Made by a program: the position numbers and the translations under genes
Notes under the pieces: generated by a model
The model's input: only the letters and a program-made list of their open reading frames with translations
What the model was told of the DNA's origin: nothing
The model's database searches: none
DNA from: Verrucomicrobiales bacterium
Lineage (GTDB): Bacteria; Verrucomicrobiota; Verrucomicrobiia; Limisphaerales; UBA1096
Direction of reading: 5' to 3'
Assembly: GCA_011523195.1 (NCBI GenBank)
Contig: WTHH01000246.1
Span: 1-30,224 of the forward strand
DNA: 30,224 nucleotides
Shown: one piece after another, positions 1-8,450 of the stretch
Layout of the letters: each line of letters begins with the position of its first letter
Position numbering within the stretch: the stretch's first letter is position 1

Positions 1-1
1 G

Positions 2-1129
2 GCGGACGCCTACATCTGGGCCAACCTCAGTACCGTGTTGCCGCAGTTGATCAACTACGCGCCGGACGGCGCCGAGTTGGGGATAAACGTCGGGGAGATG
101 CTCAGCTCCCTTGGCGTGGATGGCTTTCAGTCGATTGCCACCACGTTTCGCGAACAGGAGGACGGAGCGTACTTCGATGTGTTCCTCGGCTTGCCGGAGG
201 CGAAACGCACCGGACTGCTTGGCCTGATGGAGACAAAGAAAACGAACAGCGCCCCACCTGCGTTCGTGCCGGCTAACGTCGAGTTGTTTCAACGTTGGCG
301 ACTCGACATGGCGGCCACCTGGGGGAACCTCGAGAAATTGTTGGCCGACACCGCACCCGATGTTGCCAGCATGGTAGAGTTCACCGTAGGCCTGCTTGGC
401 AAAGACAAGGATCAAAACTTCGATTTCAAAAAAAGTTTTTTTGAAAACCTTGGCGACGACATCATCGTTTTTCAACAGCCGCCCGAGACGAAACAACTGG
501 ACACCGTTGGCGCCGGCCCGGTTCTGGTGTTGGTCGAGGCCGCCAACCCGGACGAACTGATAAAGGCAATCGGGGCGGTCCCCGGCATTCTGCCACCGCC
601 GCTCAACGAGACGCCGCTGCTGCCGCGTCGACTGGGGGATCACACCGTGTACAGCTTTGGGTTGATGGAGATTCCGGACCCGACTACCGGCGAGATGATC
701 AAGATGGAAATCCTGTTCGGAGGCAAGGACGGTTATCTCGTGGCCGGAACGAATCCCAAACTGCTTCAGGCGCATCTCGATGGCAACACGGCGAACCCGT
801 TGAACGCCCGCGCCGGGTTGACCGAAGCCGCGGCAAAAGTCGGTGGGCTTCAGTCCGGCGTGTTCGGGTTTCAAAACGACCGCTCCGTGATGCAGCACGC
901 TGCGGGTTCGCTGAAGGACAACGCCGATATGCTTGAGGCGGCCTTGAACATAATCCCGACCGATGACCTCGGTGGAGTCGCATTGAGCGATTGGATGGAT
1001 CTTTCCCTGCTGCCGACCGGCGAGGTGCTGGGCAGATATTTTGACTTCACCGTTTACGGAGCAGCCAACGACGCCCGGGGGATCACCTTGAAGTACTTTT
1101 CGCCCCGGCCGGCTTCTCTGAAGCGCTAG
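2..1129 (+). CDS. Hypothetical protein, 5' end outside window
   Basis: The frame is open from base 2 to the TAG at 1127-1129, so at least 375 residues are present and the true start probably lies upstream. The GTG at 35 is only the first possible start inside the window. The visible part is soluble-looking, without membrane segments, and mixes alpha and beta stretches. It resembles large exported or periplasmic proteins of unknown function seen in Verrucomicrobiota and Planctomycetota (DUF3352-like), but I cannot name a family with confidence. Its last 47 bases overlap the 3' end of the convergent HEAT-repeat gene. No catalytic motif was recognised. Confidence 0.7.
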   Translation, partial: ADAYIWANLSTVLPQLINYAPDGAELGINVGEMLSSLGVDGFQSIATTFREQEDGAYFDVFLGLPEAKRTGLLGLMETKKTNSAPPAFVPANVELFQRWRLDMAATWGNLEKLLADTAPDVASMVEFTVGLLGKDKDQNFDFKKSFFENLGDDIIVFQQPPETKQLDTVGAGPVLVLVEAANPDELIKAIGAVPGILPPPLNETPLLPRRLGDHTVYSFGLMEIPDPTTGEMIKMEILFGGKDGYLVAGTNPKLLQAHLDGNTANPLNARAGLTEAAAKVGGLQSGVFGFQNDRSVMQHAAGSLKDNADMLEAALNIIPTDDLGGVALSDWMDLSLLPTGEVLGRYFDFTVYGAANDARGITLKYFSPRPASLKR

Positions 1130-2186
1130 CCGCCGCCTCCAGTTTTTTCAGCGCGGCCTCCAGTTTTTCGTAGCCGGAATTCAGTGGTCGGTCGCGCAGT
1201 TTTTGCAGCTTGCGCGCGTAGGGGTTGCCGGGGCGTGCCGCCTCACTCATCAGGAAAATCGCCGCCTCACACGAGCGCGGTGTCCCGCGCAGGATCGCCG
1301 CCGAGAGCGTGGGATACGGCTCCAACGGATTTCCCCAGACGGCCTCCAGTGCCTCGAGAATTTCCTTCTCCCGATCGTTCCCCAGTTGCACTGTGGCCTT
1401 CAATTCCTCCCACAGCAGATGCTCCATCGGCAGCAAGCGGGACAGTGCTTCGAGCCCGACAACACGAATCGTGTAGCTGTCGTCCACCGCGAGCTGCACG
1501 GCGGTCGGCACCGCGCCAATACCCATGGTGGAGAGAGCATCCGCGGCGGCGTTGGCCTCGTTGCTTCCTGGCTTGGCCCGGATAATCTCGAGCAGTGCCG
1601 GGGCCGCCGGGGCCGCGTCGCGTTTCATGTAGCGCAGGAGATGGAACATCCGTGCGCGATGGTCGCCCTGCGCTTGGCCAAGCCGGTTGGTGATCTCACC
1701 AAGCGGCGCTGCGCCCATCGACCTCAGGGCCACGAGTGCGTTGTTGTAAACCAGGTGCTCGGGGTCGCCGAGCGCGGTGACAAGGTCGGGGATTGCCGGG
1801 GTGGCCGCTTGGCCAAGCGCTGCAAGGCCGGCCACGCCGCCCGCGCGTATCTCCGAAAGCTCGTAGGTGTTGGCCCAGCGCTGGATATCCTCCCGCTCGA
1901 GCAGCGGCACGGAGTCGACCACGCTGATCAACGGTCGTTTCCAGACTGGGTCGGTGTAGCGCAACGTCCGCCGCAGCCACGGCACGGCGTTGGTCCCTAG
2001 CCCGGCTACGGCCTCCTGTGCGGCGTCACGTCTGGCCGGGTCGGCCGTCACCAACATATCCTGCACCCAGTCCTCCAGCGGCCGACCATCGACCAACGGC
2101 CCGCGATCGCGTTGGGCGATGACGATGAACAGCCCAATGACCACCAGCACGCCAAGGCTGATTTTCAGGAGCCGCCGTTTCGTCAT
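1083..2186 (-). CDS. Membrane-anchored HEAT-repeat protein
   Basis: A protein of 367 residues starting at the ATG at 2186-2184, reading MTKRRLLKISLGVLVVIG. Residues about 6-23 form one hydrophobic segment after a basic N-terminus, so it is probably anchored in the inner membrane or exported. The rest consists of alpha-helical HEAT/PBS-lyase-like repeats, with phrases such as AVAGLGTNAVPWLRRTL, LAALGQAATPAIPDLVTALGD and LVYNNALVALRSMG. Such repeats make protein-binding solenoids; no enzyme motif is seen. The open frame runs further upstream to 2537, but that part overlaps the divergent signal peptidase gene and looks non-coding. Two exact palindrome copies (1672-1683 and 1807-1818) lie inside, both read as LGQA. 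The stop is a TGA at 1085-1083. Partner and role are unknown. Confidence 0.85.
   Translation of the reverse strand: MTKRRLLKISLGVLVVIGLFIVIAQRDRGPLVDGRPLEDWVQDMLVTADPARRDAAQEAVAGLGTNAVPWLRRTLRYTDPVWKRPLISVVDSVPLLEREDIQRWANTYELSEIRAGGVAGLAALGQAATPAIPDLVTALGDPEHLVYNNALVALRSMGAAPLGEITNRLGQAQGDHRARMFHLLRYMKRDAAPAAPALLEIIRAKPGSNEANAAADALSTMGIGAVPTAVQLAVDDSYTIRVVGLEALSRLLPMEHLLWEELKATVQLGNDREKEILEALEAVWGNPLEPYPTLSAAILRGTPRSCEAAIFLMSEAARPGNPYARKLQKLRDRPLNSGYEKLEAALKKLEAAASASEKPAGAKSTSR
1672..1683. repeat. Iterated palindrome (HEAT gene, LGQA)
   Basis: Exact GCTTGGCCAAGC inside the HEAT-repeat gene, read as LGQAQ on the minus strand. Confidence 0.95.
1806..1819. repeat. Iterated palindrome (HEAT gene, LGQA)
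   Basis: Exact CGCTTGGCCAAGCG in the same gene, 134 bases from the previous copy, read as ALGQAA. Confidence 0.95.
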
Positions 2187-2284
2187 GGACAACAGTCTGG
2201 TAGCCCCGGCGTTTTGCGGGAAGAAAAAAAGCGTGTTTGGCCAAGCGACTTGCCAAGCAACGGCCCGGCGGGGAAACTCTCGCA

Positions 2285-2812
2285 GTGGACACAGAGGACA
2301 CGGCAACAAAACGGCGCCCCTCGCTTTTGCAGCGGATTTTGATCGGCGGAAACGTCCGCTGGACAATGGTGCGGCTGCTGGTGCTGCTGGCCGTGACGAC
2401 TTTTGTGCTGAACTACTTTTTTCCGGAAGGCGAGGCGCGGTACCGCCGCATTCTCGTAGACGGCAAAAGCATGGATCCCACCTACGTCCACGGGGCGACG
2501 CTCTGGATGCATGCCCTCGAGTATTCGGACCAGACACCGCAACGGGGCGACGTGGTGGTGCTGGGGCAGGAAGGGCACTCCCCTTTTTATCTTAAGCGCA
2601 TCATTGGCCTGCCCGGGGAGCGGGTGGCCATTCGCCGGGGCCAAATGACCATCGACGGAACCGTGTACGACGCATACGGGGAGGGGCGTATCCGCGCGCG
2701 GTTGACCCCTCTGACCCTCGGGAAGGACGAGTATTTCGTGCTGGGCGACAACCGGCCGATCAGCAGCGGCGGCGTGGTCGAGGCCGACAAGATTCTCGGG
2801 AAAATCCTTTAG
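2285..2812 (+). CDS. lepB: Signal peptidase I
   Basis: A type I signal peptidase (family S26), which removes signal peptides on the outer face of the inner membrane. It has one N-terminal membrane segment (VRLLVLLAVTTFVLNYFF). The box GKSMDPTY carries the catalytic Ser62 when counted from the GTG at 2285. The box YLKRIIGLPGERV carries Lys104 as general base, and GDNRPISSGG is the conserved C-terminal box. The start is uncertain: the frame also offers a TTG at 2237, but the nine codons there are two degenerate palindrome copies reading LAKRLAK, so I prefer the GTG at 2285, which has GGGG about 12 bases upstream. At 175 residues it is short for the family, with a compact domain II. It is divergent from the HEAT-repeat gene. 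Confidence 0.88.
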   Translation: MDTEDTATKRRPSLLQRILIGGNVRWTMVRLLVLLAVTTFVLNYFFPEGEARYRRILVDGKSMDPTYVHGATLWMHALEYSDQTPQRGDVVVLGQEGHSPFYLKRIIGLPGERVAIRRGQMTIDGTVYDAYGEGRIRARLTPLTLGKDEYFVLGDNRPISSGGVVEADKILGKIL

Positions 2813-2824
2813 CCGCCCGGCAGG

Positions 2825-3835
2825 CTAATCGGACTGTTCCTGAATCTGGCGGGTTATCTCCAACGCGAGCTCGATCGCCTGCCGAGCCGATTCCCCGGTG
2901 ACTACCGGTGCCTGTTTTTTTTTCACGCAATGGACAAAGCTCTCGAGTTCCACCTTGAGCGGTTCCTCCTGCACGATCGGCACCGGCTCGCGCACCACGC
3001 GTTTGCCGCCAAACTGGCTGACGATTGTGCTGTCCTTGGCTGTGAGTAGTTTCTTGAGGAAGGACGATTCCTGTTCGCCCTCTCGGGCGAGGCGATAGTA
3101 GTAGCCCTTCTGTTCGCGGTAATCGAGTGACACGTAGCTGGGTTCGTCGCCACCGCTGAACACACGAATCTTTCGCATCTGCTCCGGGCTGACCCGGCTG
3201 ACAGTCAGGTTGGCCACGCAGCCGTTGGCGAAGCGCAACCGCGAGTTGGCAATGTCCTCCGACTTGCTGAGCACGCGAACCCCGGCGGCGTCCACATGCT
3301 CCACCGGCGAGTCCACAAACGCGAGGACGATGTCGAGGTCGTGGATCATCAGGTCGAGCACCACCCCGATGTCCATGCTCCGTGCCGGGAAGGGCGAAAG
3401 CCGATGAGACTCGATGAAACGCGGCGACTTCGCGGCCTTTTGCAAATAGCTGTACACCGGATTGAAGCGTTCGATGTGGCCAACCTGCAGCACACAGTCG
3501 TACCGCTTGGCCAAGCGCACCAACTCGGCCGCCTCGTTGAGGTTGTCGGTCATCGGCTTTTCGATCAGCAGGTGTTTGCCCTGCTCTAGCAGCGGCTTCG
3601 CCAAGCGATGATGCGTGGTCGTCGGTGTGACTACGCTCAAGGCATCCGCCGCCGCTGCCTCCTCAACTGAGCCAAGCGCCTGGGTCCCGTATTTAGCCGC
3701 AACCGCTTCGGCCTGATCGGCGTTTGTGTCGTAGACGCCAATCAACTCCACAGCCCCTTGCTCGTGCAAATCGCTGTAAATTCGGACGTGGTTTTGCCCC
3801 AGCGAGCCCACACCTAGCACAGCCACCGTGATCAT
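2825..3835 (-). CDS. Gfo/Idh/MocA family NAD(P)-dependent oxidoreductase
   Basis: A sugar-type dehydrogenase of about 336 residues. The N-terminal Rossmann fold shows VAVLGVGSLGQNHVRI (residues about 4-19). The family signature EKPMTDNLNEAAELVRLAKR follows, then the C-terminal alpha/beta domain. The stretch VGHIERFNP is shared with UDP-N-acetylglucosamine 3-dehydrogenases (GnnA type, lipid A with a diamino sugar), so a nucleotide-sugar substrate is plausible. No GnnB-like aminotransferase is next to it, so no symbol is given. The start is the ATG at 3835, giving MITVAVLG; a GTG at 3844 would add three residues. One exact palindrome (3505-3516) codes for LAKR. The stop lies 12 bases from the stop of the convergent lepB. 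Confidence 0.87.
   Translation of the reverse strand: MITVAVLGVGSLGQNHVRIYSDLHEQGAVELIGVYDTNADQAEAVAAKYGTQALGSVEEAAAADALSVVTPTTTHHRLAKPLLEQGKHLLIEKPMTDNLNEAAELVRLAKRYDCVLQVGHIERFNPVYSYLQKAAKSPRFIESHRLSPFPARSMDIGVVLDLMIHDLDIVLAFVDSPVEHVDAAGVRVLSKSEDIANSRLRFANGCVANLTVSRVSPEQMRKIRVFSGGDEPSYVSLDYREQKGYYYRLAREGEQESSFLKKLLTAKDSTIVSQFGGKRVVREPVPIVQEEPLKVELESFVHCVKKKQAPVVTGESARQAIELALEITRQIQEQSD
3504..3517. repeat. Iterated palindrome (Gfo/Idh gene, LAKR)
   Basis: Exact CGCTTGGCCAAGCG in the oxidoreductase gene, read as RLAKR, so in a different frame from the LGQA copies. Confidence 0.95.
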
Positions 3836-3965
3836 CGATACCACGGCCTGATTGTAGCGGCATGGCGTGTTTGCTACGAGTAAATCAGTTTACAACACTC
3901 ACACAAAGATACCATTGACTTGCTTTTGGCCCGTGTTGGCACAAACTCCTTTCGGATTTTTAAAA

Positions 3966-5237
3966 ATGGCGGCTAAAGAGAAGGACATACAAGTACGCGC
4001 CCTACTGGTTGAGGATAACGACATTATTATTGAGTCGCTAACCGAACTCATGAAGTCCATGGGTTTCATAGCAGTTAACAGCAAGACTGGGAGTGAGGCC
4101 ATTAATTTGCTCAATGGTGGATCGGTGGGAATCGTGATTGCCGACGACAAATGCGGCGACAAAGAGGGCCTTGAAGTCCTAGAGGAAGCCAAGCGCATTT
4201 CCCCCAGTACCACCCGTCTTTTACTCACCGGACGTATCAACGACGATGCTGTTCAAGCCGCATTGCGCGAGCGACTTGTCTACCGCTATATATCCAAACC
4301 GTGGTTGAACGAGGATTTGATCCTCACACTACGCACCGCGGAGGATTTCCACCGCGTATCCGATAAAATCGCTTCACTAACAATCGAGAAAAACGACTTG
4401 GCCCGAACCGTCAGCTTGCTCGAAAAAAGCGGTGGCGGTAGTGATCAAGCTCCCGCAACTCCTACCGCAACCACCGCCAGCAGCGTCACAGCTGTAGAGG
4501 GGGATGCTGATACTATTATCCAAGCCATACTCGAGTTGCTTTATGTGTTCCATCCTAATCTCAAGAGCAATGCAATACGTACAATGGCCTTGGTCAAGGT
4601 ATTAGCCGAAACGATTGGGATGGAGAAAAAAGCAGCCGAGACACTTTATTACGCCGCAGCACTACACGACATCGCTATCCCCGGAGTGGACCGACCAATC
4701 ATCCGCCGCTGGCTGCGCGACCCAGAGAAATTGAACAAGGACGAGATGAAACTCGTAGAGCAACACCCGTTGCAGGCAGCCGAGATTCTAAAGTCATTCC
4801 CAATTTTCAATGAGGCGATAACTCTCATCAAGGCGCACCACGAGGATTGGAATGGTAAGGGCTACCCCAACCAACTTAAGGGCGAAACGATCCCGTGGGA
4901 GGCGCGATTGCTTCGAGTGGCTTTGGATTTTTGTAGCAGACACGCCGATCCCATACAGGCCATGCTCGAGATCGAGGAATTGTCCGACGTGATTTACGAC
5001 CCGGACGCCATCCGCGCCGTGGCCAAGGCCGTGCCGTTGACCGAGATGCCCACCGGCGAACGAGAGATTCTGCTCATCGAGTTGCAGGAGGGAATGACGC
5101 TCGCCCGAGACATCAACAACGCTAACGGCTTTCTTTTGTTTCCAAAGGGCAAAACCCTTAGTGCCTCAATGTGCGACAAGCTTTTTAACATCGACCGCAT
5201 TTCCCCACTAGACCCATACGTACTTGTTTACTGCTAA
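3966..5237 (+). CDS. Response regulator with degenerate HD-GYP domain
   Basis: A cytoplasmic two-domain signalling protein of 423 residues. The receiver domain (about 10-130) has the acidic pair E16-D17, the phospho-acceptor Asp60, the LLLTGR stretch and Lys111 in SKPW. A linker rich in Ala and Thr follows. The second domain is RpfG/HD-GYP-like: His234-Asp235 in LHDIAIP, then HHEDWNGKGYPNQLKGETIP with the GYP motif. The usual HDxGK is here HDIAIP, and the Gly of HPxxG is Ala (HPLQAAEIL), so metal binding and cyclic-di-GMP hydrolysis may be weakened or lost. The start chosen is the ATG at 3966, because residues encoded upstream of it look unlike a receiver domain. Base composition is AT-richer than the neighbours. 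The next gene begins 7 bases downstream and is probably co-transcribed. Confidence 0.85.
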   Translation: MAAKEKDIQVRALLVEDNDIIIESLTELMKSMGFIAVNSKTGSEAINLLNGGSVGIVIADDKCGDKEGLEVLEEAKRISPSTTRLLLTGRINDDAVQAALRERLVYRYISKPWLNEDLILTLRTAEDFHRVSDKIASLTIEKNDLARTVSLLEKSGGGSDQAPATPTATTASSVTAVEGDADTIIQAILELLYVFHPNLKSNAIRTMALVKVLAETIGMEKKAAETLYYAAALHDIAIPGVDRPIIRRWLRDPEKLNKDEMKLVEQHPLQAAEILKSFPIFNEAITLIKAHHEDWNGKGYPNQLKGETIPWEARLLRVALDFCSRHADPIQAMLEIEELSDVIYDPDAIRAVAKAVPLTEMPTGEREILLIELQEGMTLARDINNANGFLLFPKGKTLSASMCDKLFNIDRISPLDPYVLVYC

Positions 5238-5243
5238 CATACT

Positions 5244-7232
5244 ATGGCTCTTGAAGAAGCTGATCAGGCGCGAGTGGACGAATTGGCCAAGCGTGCCTCG
5301 TCAGCCTTTGCCGAGTCTGACCTTGGCCAAGTGCGGCAGCTTTATGGGCAAGTTCTAAAGATTGACTCCACCCACCCTGCCGCCAACTACTGGCTGGGCT
5401 ACCTAGAGTGCCGCGAAGGCCGACCGGAAAACGGGGTAAACTATCTTCGGACAGCGACCGAATCGGCCTTGGCCTGTGCCGAGTGGCTGGCCCCCGACAG
5501 TCTGGTGGAGCTTGGCATGGCACTCAATTCGCTTGGCCAAGCAGACGAGGCGGCCGAGCAATTTGCCACCGTTCAACAGCGTTTCCCGAACTACGCCGAA
5601 GGGCAACTGTCCATTGCCGAGGATCTCGGCGGCGACGAGCATTTGGTCGAGCCGGCCATCGACGCCTGCCATCGCGGACTACTGGTCAACGGCCGGCACA
5701 AGGGGCTGCTAAAAAAAACCGCCGAGTTGCTTGAACAGGAGGAACGCTGGGACGAAGCGGCGGATTTCTGGGGGCACCTCGCGGAATTGTCGGCACCACA
5801 GGCCAACCTTCACATCAAGATGGGCATCGCCTGGCAGCACCACGGCGATGCCGGTTCCGCCCGGGAACAATTTGACAAGGCACTCACCCTCGAGCCGGAA
5901 AACGAGGCGGCCACCTTTGCGATGGTGCAACTGCTCGACGAACAGGGCGAACCGGAGGAAATCATCCCGCGCCTTGAGCGCTTGGCTAAGGCCAAGCCGG
6001 AGTCGGCACGGGTTGCCCTTGCGCTGGCCAACTACCTTCGCAAATACGGCCGCTTGGCCGAGGCAATCGACTGGTGGCGAAGTGGACTGGCCCGCGAGCC
6101 GAACTGGGACGACTCATGGCGCGACCTTGGCCTTGGGCTCGAGCATCTTCACCGTATCAACGAGGCAGTCGAAGCCTATCGGCACGCGGTGGAGGCGGTG
6201 CCGGACAATTCTGAAAACCACCGCTACCTCGCCTCCGCGTTGCAGGACGCCGGCCAGCTCGACAGCGCGCTCGAGTCATTCAACCGGGCGACCGAGTTGA
6301 ACACGGACAACGCCGAAGCTCACTGGGGTCGGTTCTGGGTGCGAGCGCTGCGGGGTGAATTTCCCGAAGCCTGGGACGACTACGAGTGGCGCTGGAAACT
6401 CTCCAACCGAAACACCCCACAACTCGATGACTCCACCCCGCTCTGGGATGGCAAAGACCTGAGTGGCCAGACGATTTTCCTGCGAGCGGAACAGGGCTAC
6501 GGCGACACCATCCAGGCCATTCGCTATGCGCCCAGGCTGGTGGAGATGGGGGCAACGGTGAAGGTCGGTTGCCCACCGGCGCTGGCCCGGCTGTTGGCCG
6601 ACGCGCCCGGCGTTAGCGAGGTGGCCACCGGCAACGCCGGCATGGTCACGTACCACTGCCATCAGGCGATGTTCAGCCTGCCGCGACTACTCGGCACCAC
6701 GCTCGACTCAATCCCCGGACCGGCCCCGTATCTCAAATCCCAAAGCCAAGCAGGGCTGGAGCTGCCGCAGACGAATGGCATCCTGCGGGTCGGCCTAGTC
6801 TGGCAGGGGTCTGGCAGCCAAAGCCTCGACCGGCGCTCGGTACCGTTCGAGTTGCTAAAACCGCTGCTGGAGCAGGAGCGGACGCTGTTTTTCTCACTAC
6901 AACTCGGCGACGCGGCGCACGATCCCAGCCGAGCTGGTGTGGAGGAGAAAATCGCGGATTTATCGCCATTAATGGACGATTTCGCCTCGACCGCCACGCT
7001 GATGGAACAGCTCGATCTGATCATCACGATCGACACCGCCGTGGCCCATCTGGCCGGTGCGCTTGGCAAGCCAACGTGGCTGCTGCTCTCAGCGACCCCC
7101 GATTGGCGCTGGATGCTGGAGCGATCGGACAGCCCTTGGTATCCCTCCATGCGACTCTTCCGCCAGGCCAAGCCGGGCGACTGGGCGGAGCCTTTGGCCA
7201 AGCTACGCGAGGAGCTGGGCCGGACGATCTAG
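5244..7232 (+). CDS. TPR protein with C-terminal glycosyltransferase-like domain
   Basis: A protein of 662 residues. Residues about 1-390 are tandem tetratricopeptide repeats with recurring YWLGYLE, WLAPDSLVELGMALNSLGQADEA-like and AEAHWG units. Residues about 400-660 form a domain common in TPR proteins and related to the ADP-heptose (GT9) or O-GlcNAc transferase fold. Its marks are AEQGYGDTIQAIRYAPRL, GLVWQGSGS, DTAVAHLAGALGKPTWLLL, PDWRWMLERSDSPWYPSMRL and LFRQAKPGDW. It may glycosylate a protein or surface polymer; acceptor and donor are unknown. It lies 7 bases after the receiver/HD-GYP gene. One exact palindrome (5531-5542, LGQA) and one core copy (5322-5331, LGQV) lie between TPR helices. 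The TAG stop runs straight into another palindrome copy. Confidence 0.85.
   Translation: MALEEADQARVDELAKRASSAFAESDLGQVRQLYGQVLKIDSTHPAANYWLGYLECREGRPENGVNYLRTATESALACAEWLAPDSLVELGMALNSLGQADEAAEQFATVQQRFPNYAEGQLSIAEDLGGDEHLVEPAIDACHRGLLVNGRHKGLLKKTAELLEQEERWDEAADFWGHLAELSAPQANLHIKMGIAWQHHGDAGSAREQFDKALTLEPENEAATFAMVQLLDEQGEPEEIIPRLERLAKAKPESARVALALANYLRKYGRLAEAIDWWRSGLAREPNWDDSWRDLGLGLEHLHRINEAVEAYRHAVEAVPDNSENHRYLASALQDAGQLDSALESFNRATELNTDNAEAHWGRFWVRALRGEFPEAWDDYEWRWKLSNRNTPQLDDSTPLWDGKDLSGQTIFLRAEQGYGDTIQAIRYAPRLVEMGATVKVGCPPALARLLADAPGVSEVATGNAGMVTYHCHQAMFSLPRLLGTTLDSIPGPAPYLKSQSQAGLELPQTNGILRVGLVWQGSGSQSLDRRSVPFELLKPLLEQERTLFFSLQLGDAAHDPSRAGVEEKIADLSPLMDDFASTATLMEQLDLIITIDTAVAHLAGALGKPTWLLLSATPDWRWMLERSDSPWYPSMRLFRQAKPGDWAEPLAKLREELGRTI
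5531..5542. repeat. Iterated palindrome (TPR gene, LGQA)
   Basis: Exact GCTTGGCCAAGC, read as SLGQAD between two TPR helices. Confidence 0.95.
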
Positions 7233-7247
7233 CGCTTGGCCAAGCGC
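7232..7247. repeat. Perfect 16-bp palindrome after a stop codon
   Basis: GCGCTTGGCCAAGCGC begins on the last base of the TAG stop of the TPR gene and fills the start of the 58-base gap to the MetE-like gene. It is an exact copy of the iterated palindrome with one more pair on each side. It has no loop and no T-run, so it is not a standard terminator. Confidence 0.95.
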
Positions 7248-7290
7248 ACTCTCGACAGCCTTTCCCTTGCCACGCATTATCCGCGCCGCA

Positions 7291-8295
7291 ATGGCAGAAC
7301 CAGAAATCAAAACCAAGGTGGTCGGCAGCTATCCGATCCCGTCCTGGCTCAGCACAAACCCTTCCACGCCCACGCTGCGCGACGCGATCATGGTTGTGCT
7401 CAAGACGCAGGAGCTGGCCGGCATCGACCTGATCTCCGATGGCGAACTGTCTCGCTTCGACGTCAGCCATCCGCAGACGAACGGCATGATCGATTATTTC
7501 ATCCGGCCAATGGGCGGTATTTCATCGACCATTACCCGCGAGGACTTGGCCAATTTCGCCGCCGAGCAGCGAATGGGCTTTCGCACCCAGCCGGCCGGAG
7601 TGGTGGAGAGTGCCGTCACGGAGGGAACGCTGAACCTCCCGCGTGACTGGCAGTTTTTCAAGGGCCTCAGCCCGGCCACCACGATGTTCACTTTCACGGC
7701 GCCGTACATGTTGTCGCGGACACTGATCGACCGGCACTACGGCGACATTCGGCAGTTGACGATGGACATCGCCGAGGTGCTGCGCAAACAGGTCGAGTCG
7801 ATCGATGCGCCGGTGATTCAAATGGATGAGGCGCACCTCACCGGCCACGCGGAAGATGCCGAGTGGGCACACGAGCCGTTCAACCATGCGCTCAGCGGCA
7901 TTCGCGGCGAAAAATCGCTGCACCTTTGCTTTGGAAACTACGGCGGCCAATCCATCCAAAAAGGTTACTGGAAAGACCTCATGCCGTTCCTCAACAAGCT
8001 CGACGTGGATCACCTCGTGCTCGAATTCGCGCGGCGGGGTTACGACGAACTGGATGCCTTCAATGAACTCAAGCCGGAAACCAAGCTCGGTGTCGGCGTG
8101 GTCGACATCAAGGACAATGAAGTGGAGTCGACCGAAGTCATCGCGAAGCGGATCGAGAACGCAGTCAACGTGCTTGGGATGGAGCGCATCAAGTGGGTTC
8201 ATCCGGATTGCGGTTTTTGGATGCTGCCGCGTAGTGTGGCCGACCGGAAAATGGCTGCACTCGTCGCTGGACGTGATGCCTACCTCGGTCGCTAA
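7291..8295 (+). CDS. MetE-like cobalamin-independent methyltransferase domain protein
   Basis: A protein of 334 residues equivalent to the C-terminal catalytic half of cobalamin-independent methionine synthase. Zinc-ligand candidates are His211 and Cys213 (HLCFGNYGG), Glu245 (VLEFARRG) and Cys307 (HPDCGFWMLP); the IQMDEAHL strand is the substrate-site box. The N-terminus has TKVVGSYPIP and LISDGELSR, typical of the short MetE relatives. Full MetE is more than twice as long, so this is a core-MetE-type protein. Such proteins may use a methylcobamide protein or another methyl donor instead of methyltetrahydrofolate polyglutamate. The ATG at 7291 is chosen because the frame upstream overlaps the TPR gene. 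It probably acts in cytoplasmic methionine synthesis; the exact donor is not visible. Confidence 0.85.
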   Translation: MAEPEIKTKVVGSYPIPSWLSTNPSTPTLRDAIMVVLKTQELAGIDLISDGELSRFDVSHPQTNGMIDYFIRPMGGISSTITREDLANFAAEQRMGFRTQPAGVVESAVTEGTLNLPRDWQFFKGLSPATTMFTFTAPYMLSRTLIDRHYGDIRQLTMDIAEVLRKQVESIDAPVIQMDEAHLTGHAEDAEWAHEPFNHALSGIRGEKSLHLCFGNYGGQSIQKGYWKDLMPFLNKLDVDHLVLEFARRGYDELDAFNELKPETKLGVGVVDIKDNEVESTEVIAKRIENAVNVLGMERIKWVHPDCGFWMLPRSVADRKMAALVAGRDAYLGR

Positions 8296-8389
8296 CAAGC
8301 GCAACTCCTTAGTATTTCAAGCGACAAGCAGCACAAAAACGCCCGAAAATCGACTTTTATCCACCCAGCCAGATTTTGCAAAAAGGGAG

Positions 8390-8407
8390 GTTTTTCAATT
8401 GAAAAAC
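8390..8407. repeat. AT-rich 18-bp perfect palindrome
   Basis: GTTTTTCAATTGAAAAAC reads the same on both strands. It has no loop, so it is more like a protein-binding site than a terminator. It lies 95 bases after the MetE-like gene and about 85 bases before the rpsU promoter candidate. No protein partner can be named. Confidence 0.6.
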
Positions 8408-8450
8408 TGATTTTTTGGCTTGGTGTTGGAAAGTTTCTCACCAGTTATTA

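Noticed and set aside
1203..2000. A 265-residue plus-strand frame opposite the HEAT-repeat gene
   Set aside because: The minus-strand protein has clear repeats and a membrane anchor, while this frame has no coherent protein features.
3930..3950. Sigma54-like TTGGCAC before the receiver/HD-GYP gene
   Set aside because: The -24 half fits, but the expected -12 TTGC is CCTT, so the promoter consensus is not met.
8357..8365. TTATCCACC, a one-mismatch DnaA box in the AT-rich rpsU leader
   Set aside because: A single box without a cluster, DnaA gene or GC-skew evidence does not support an origin.
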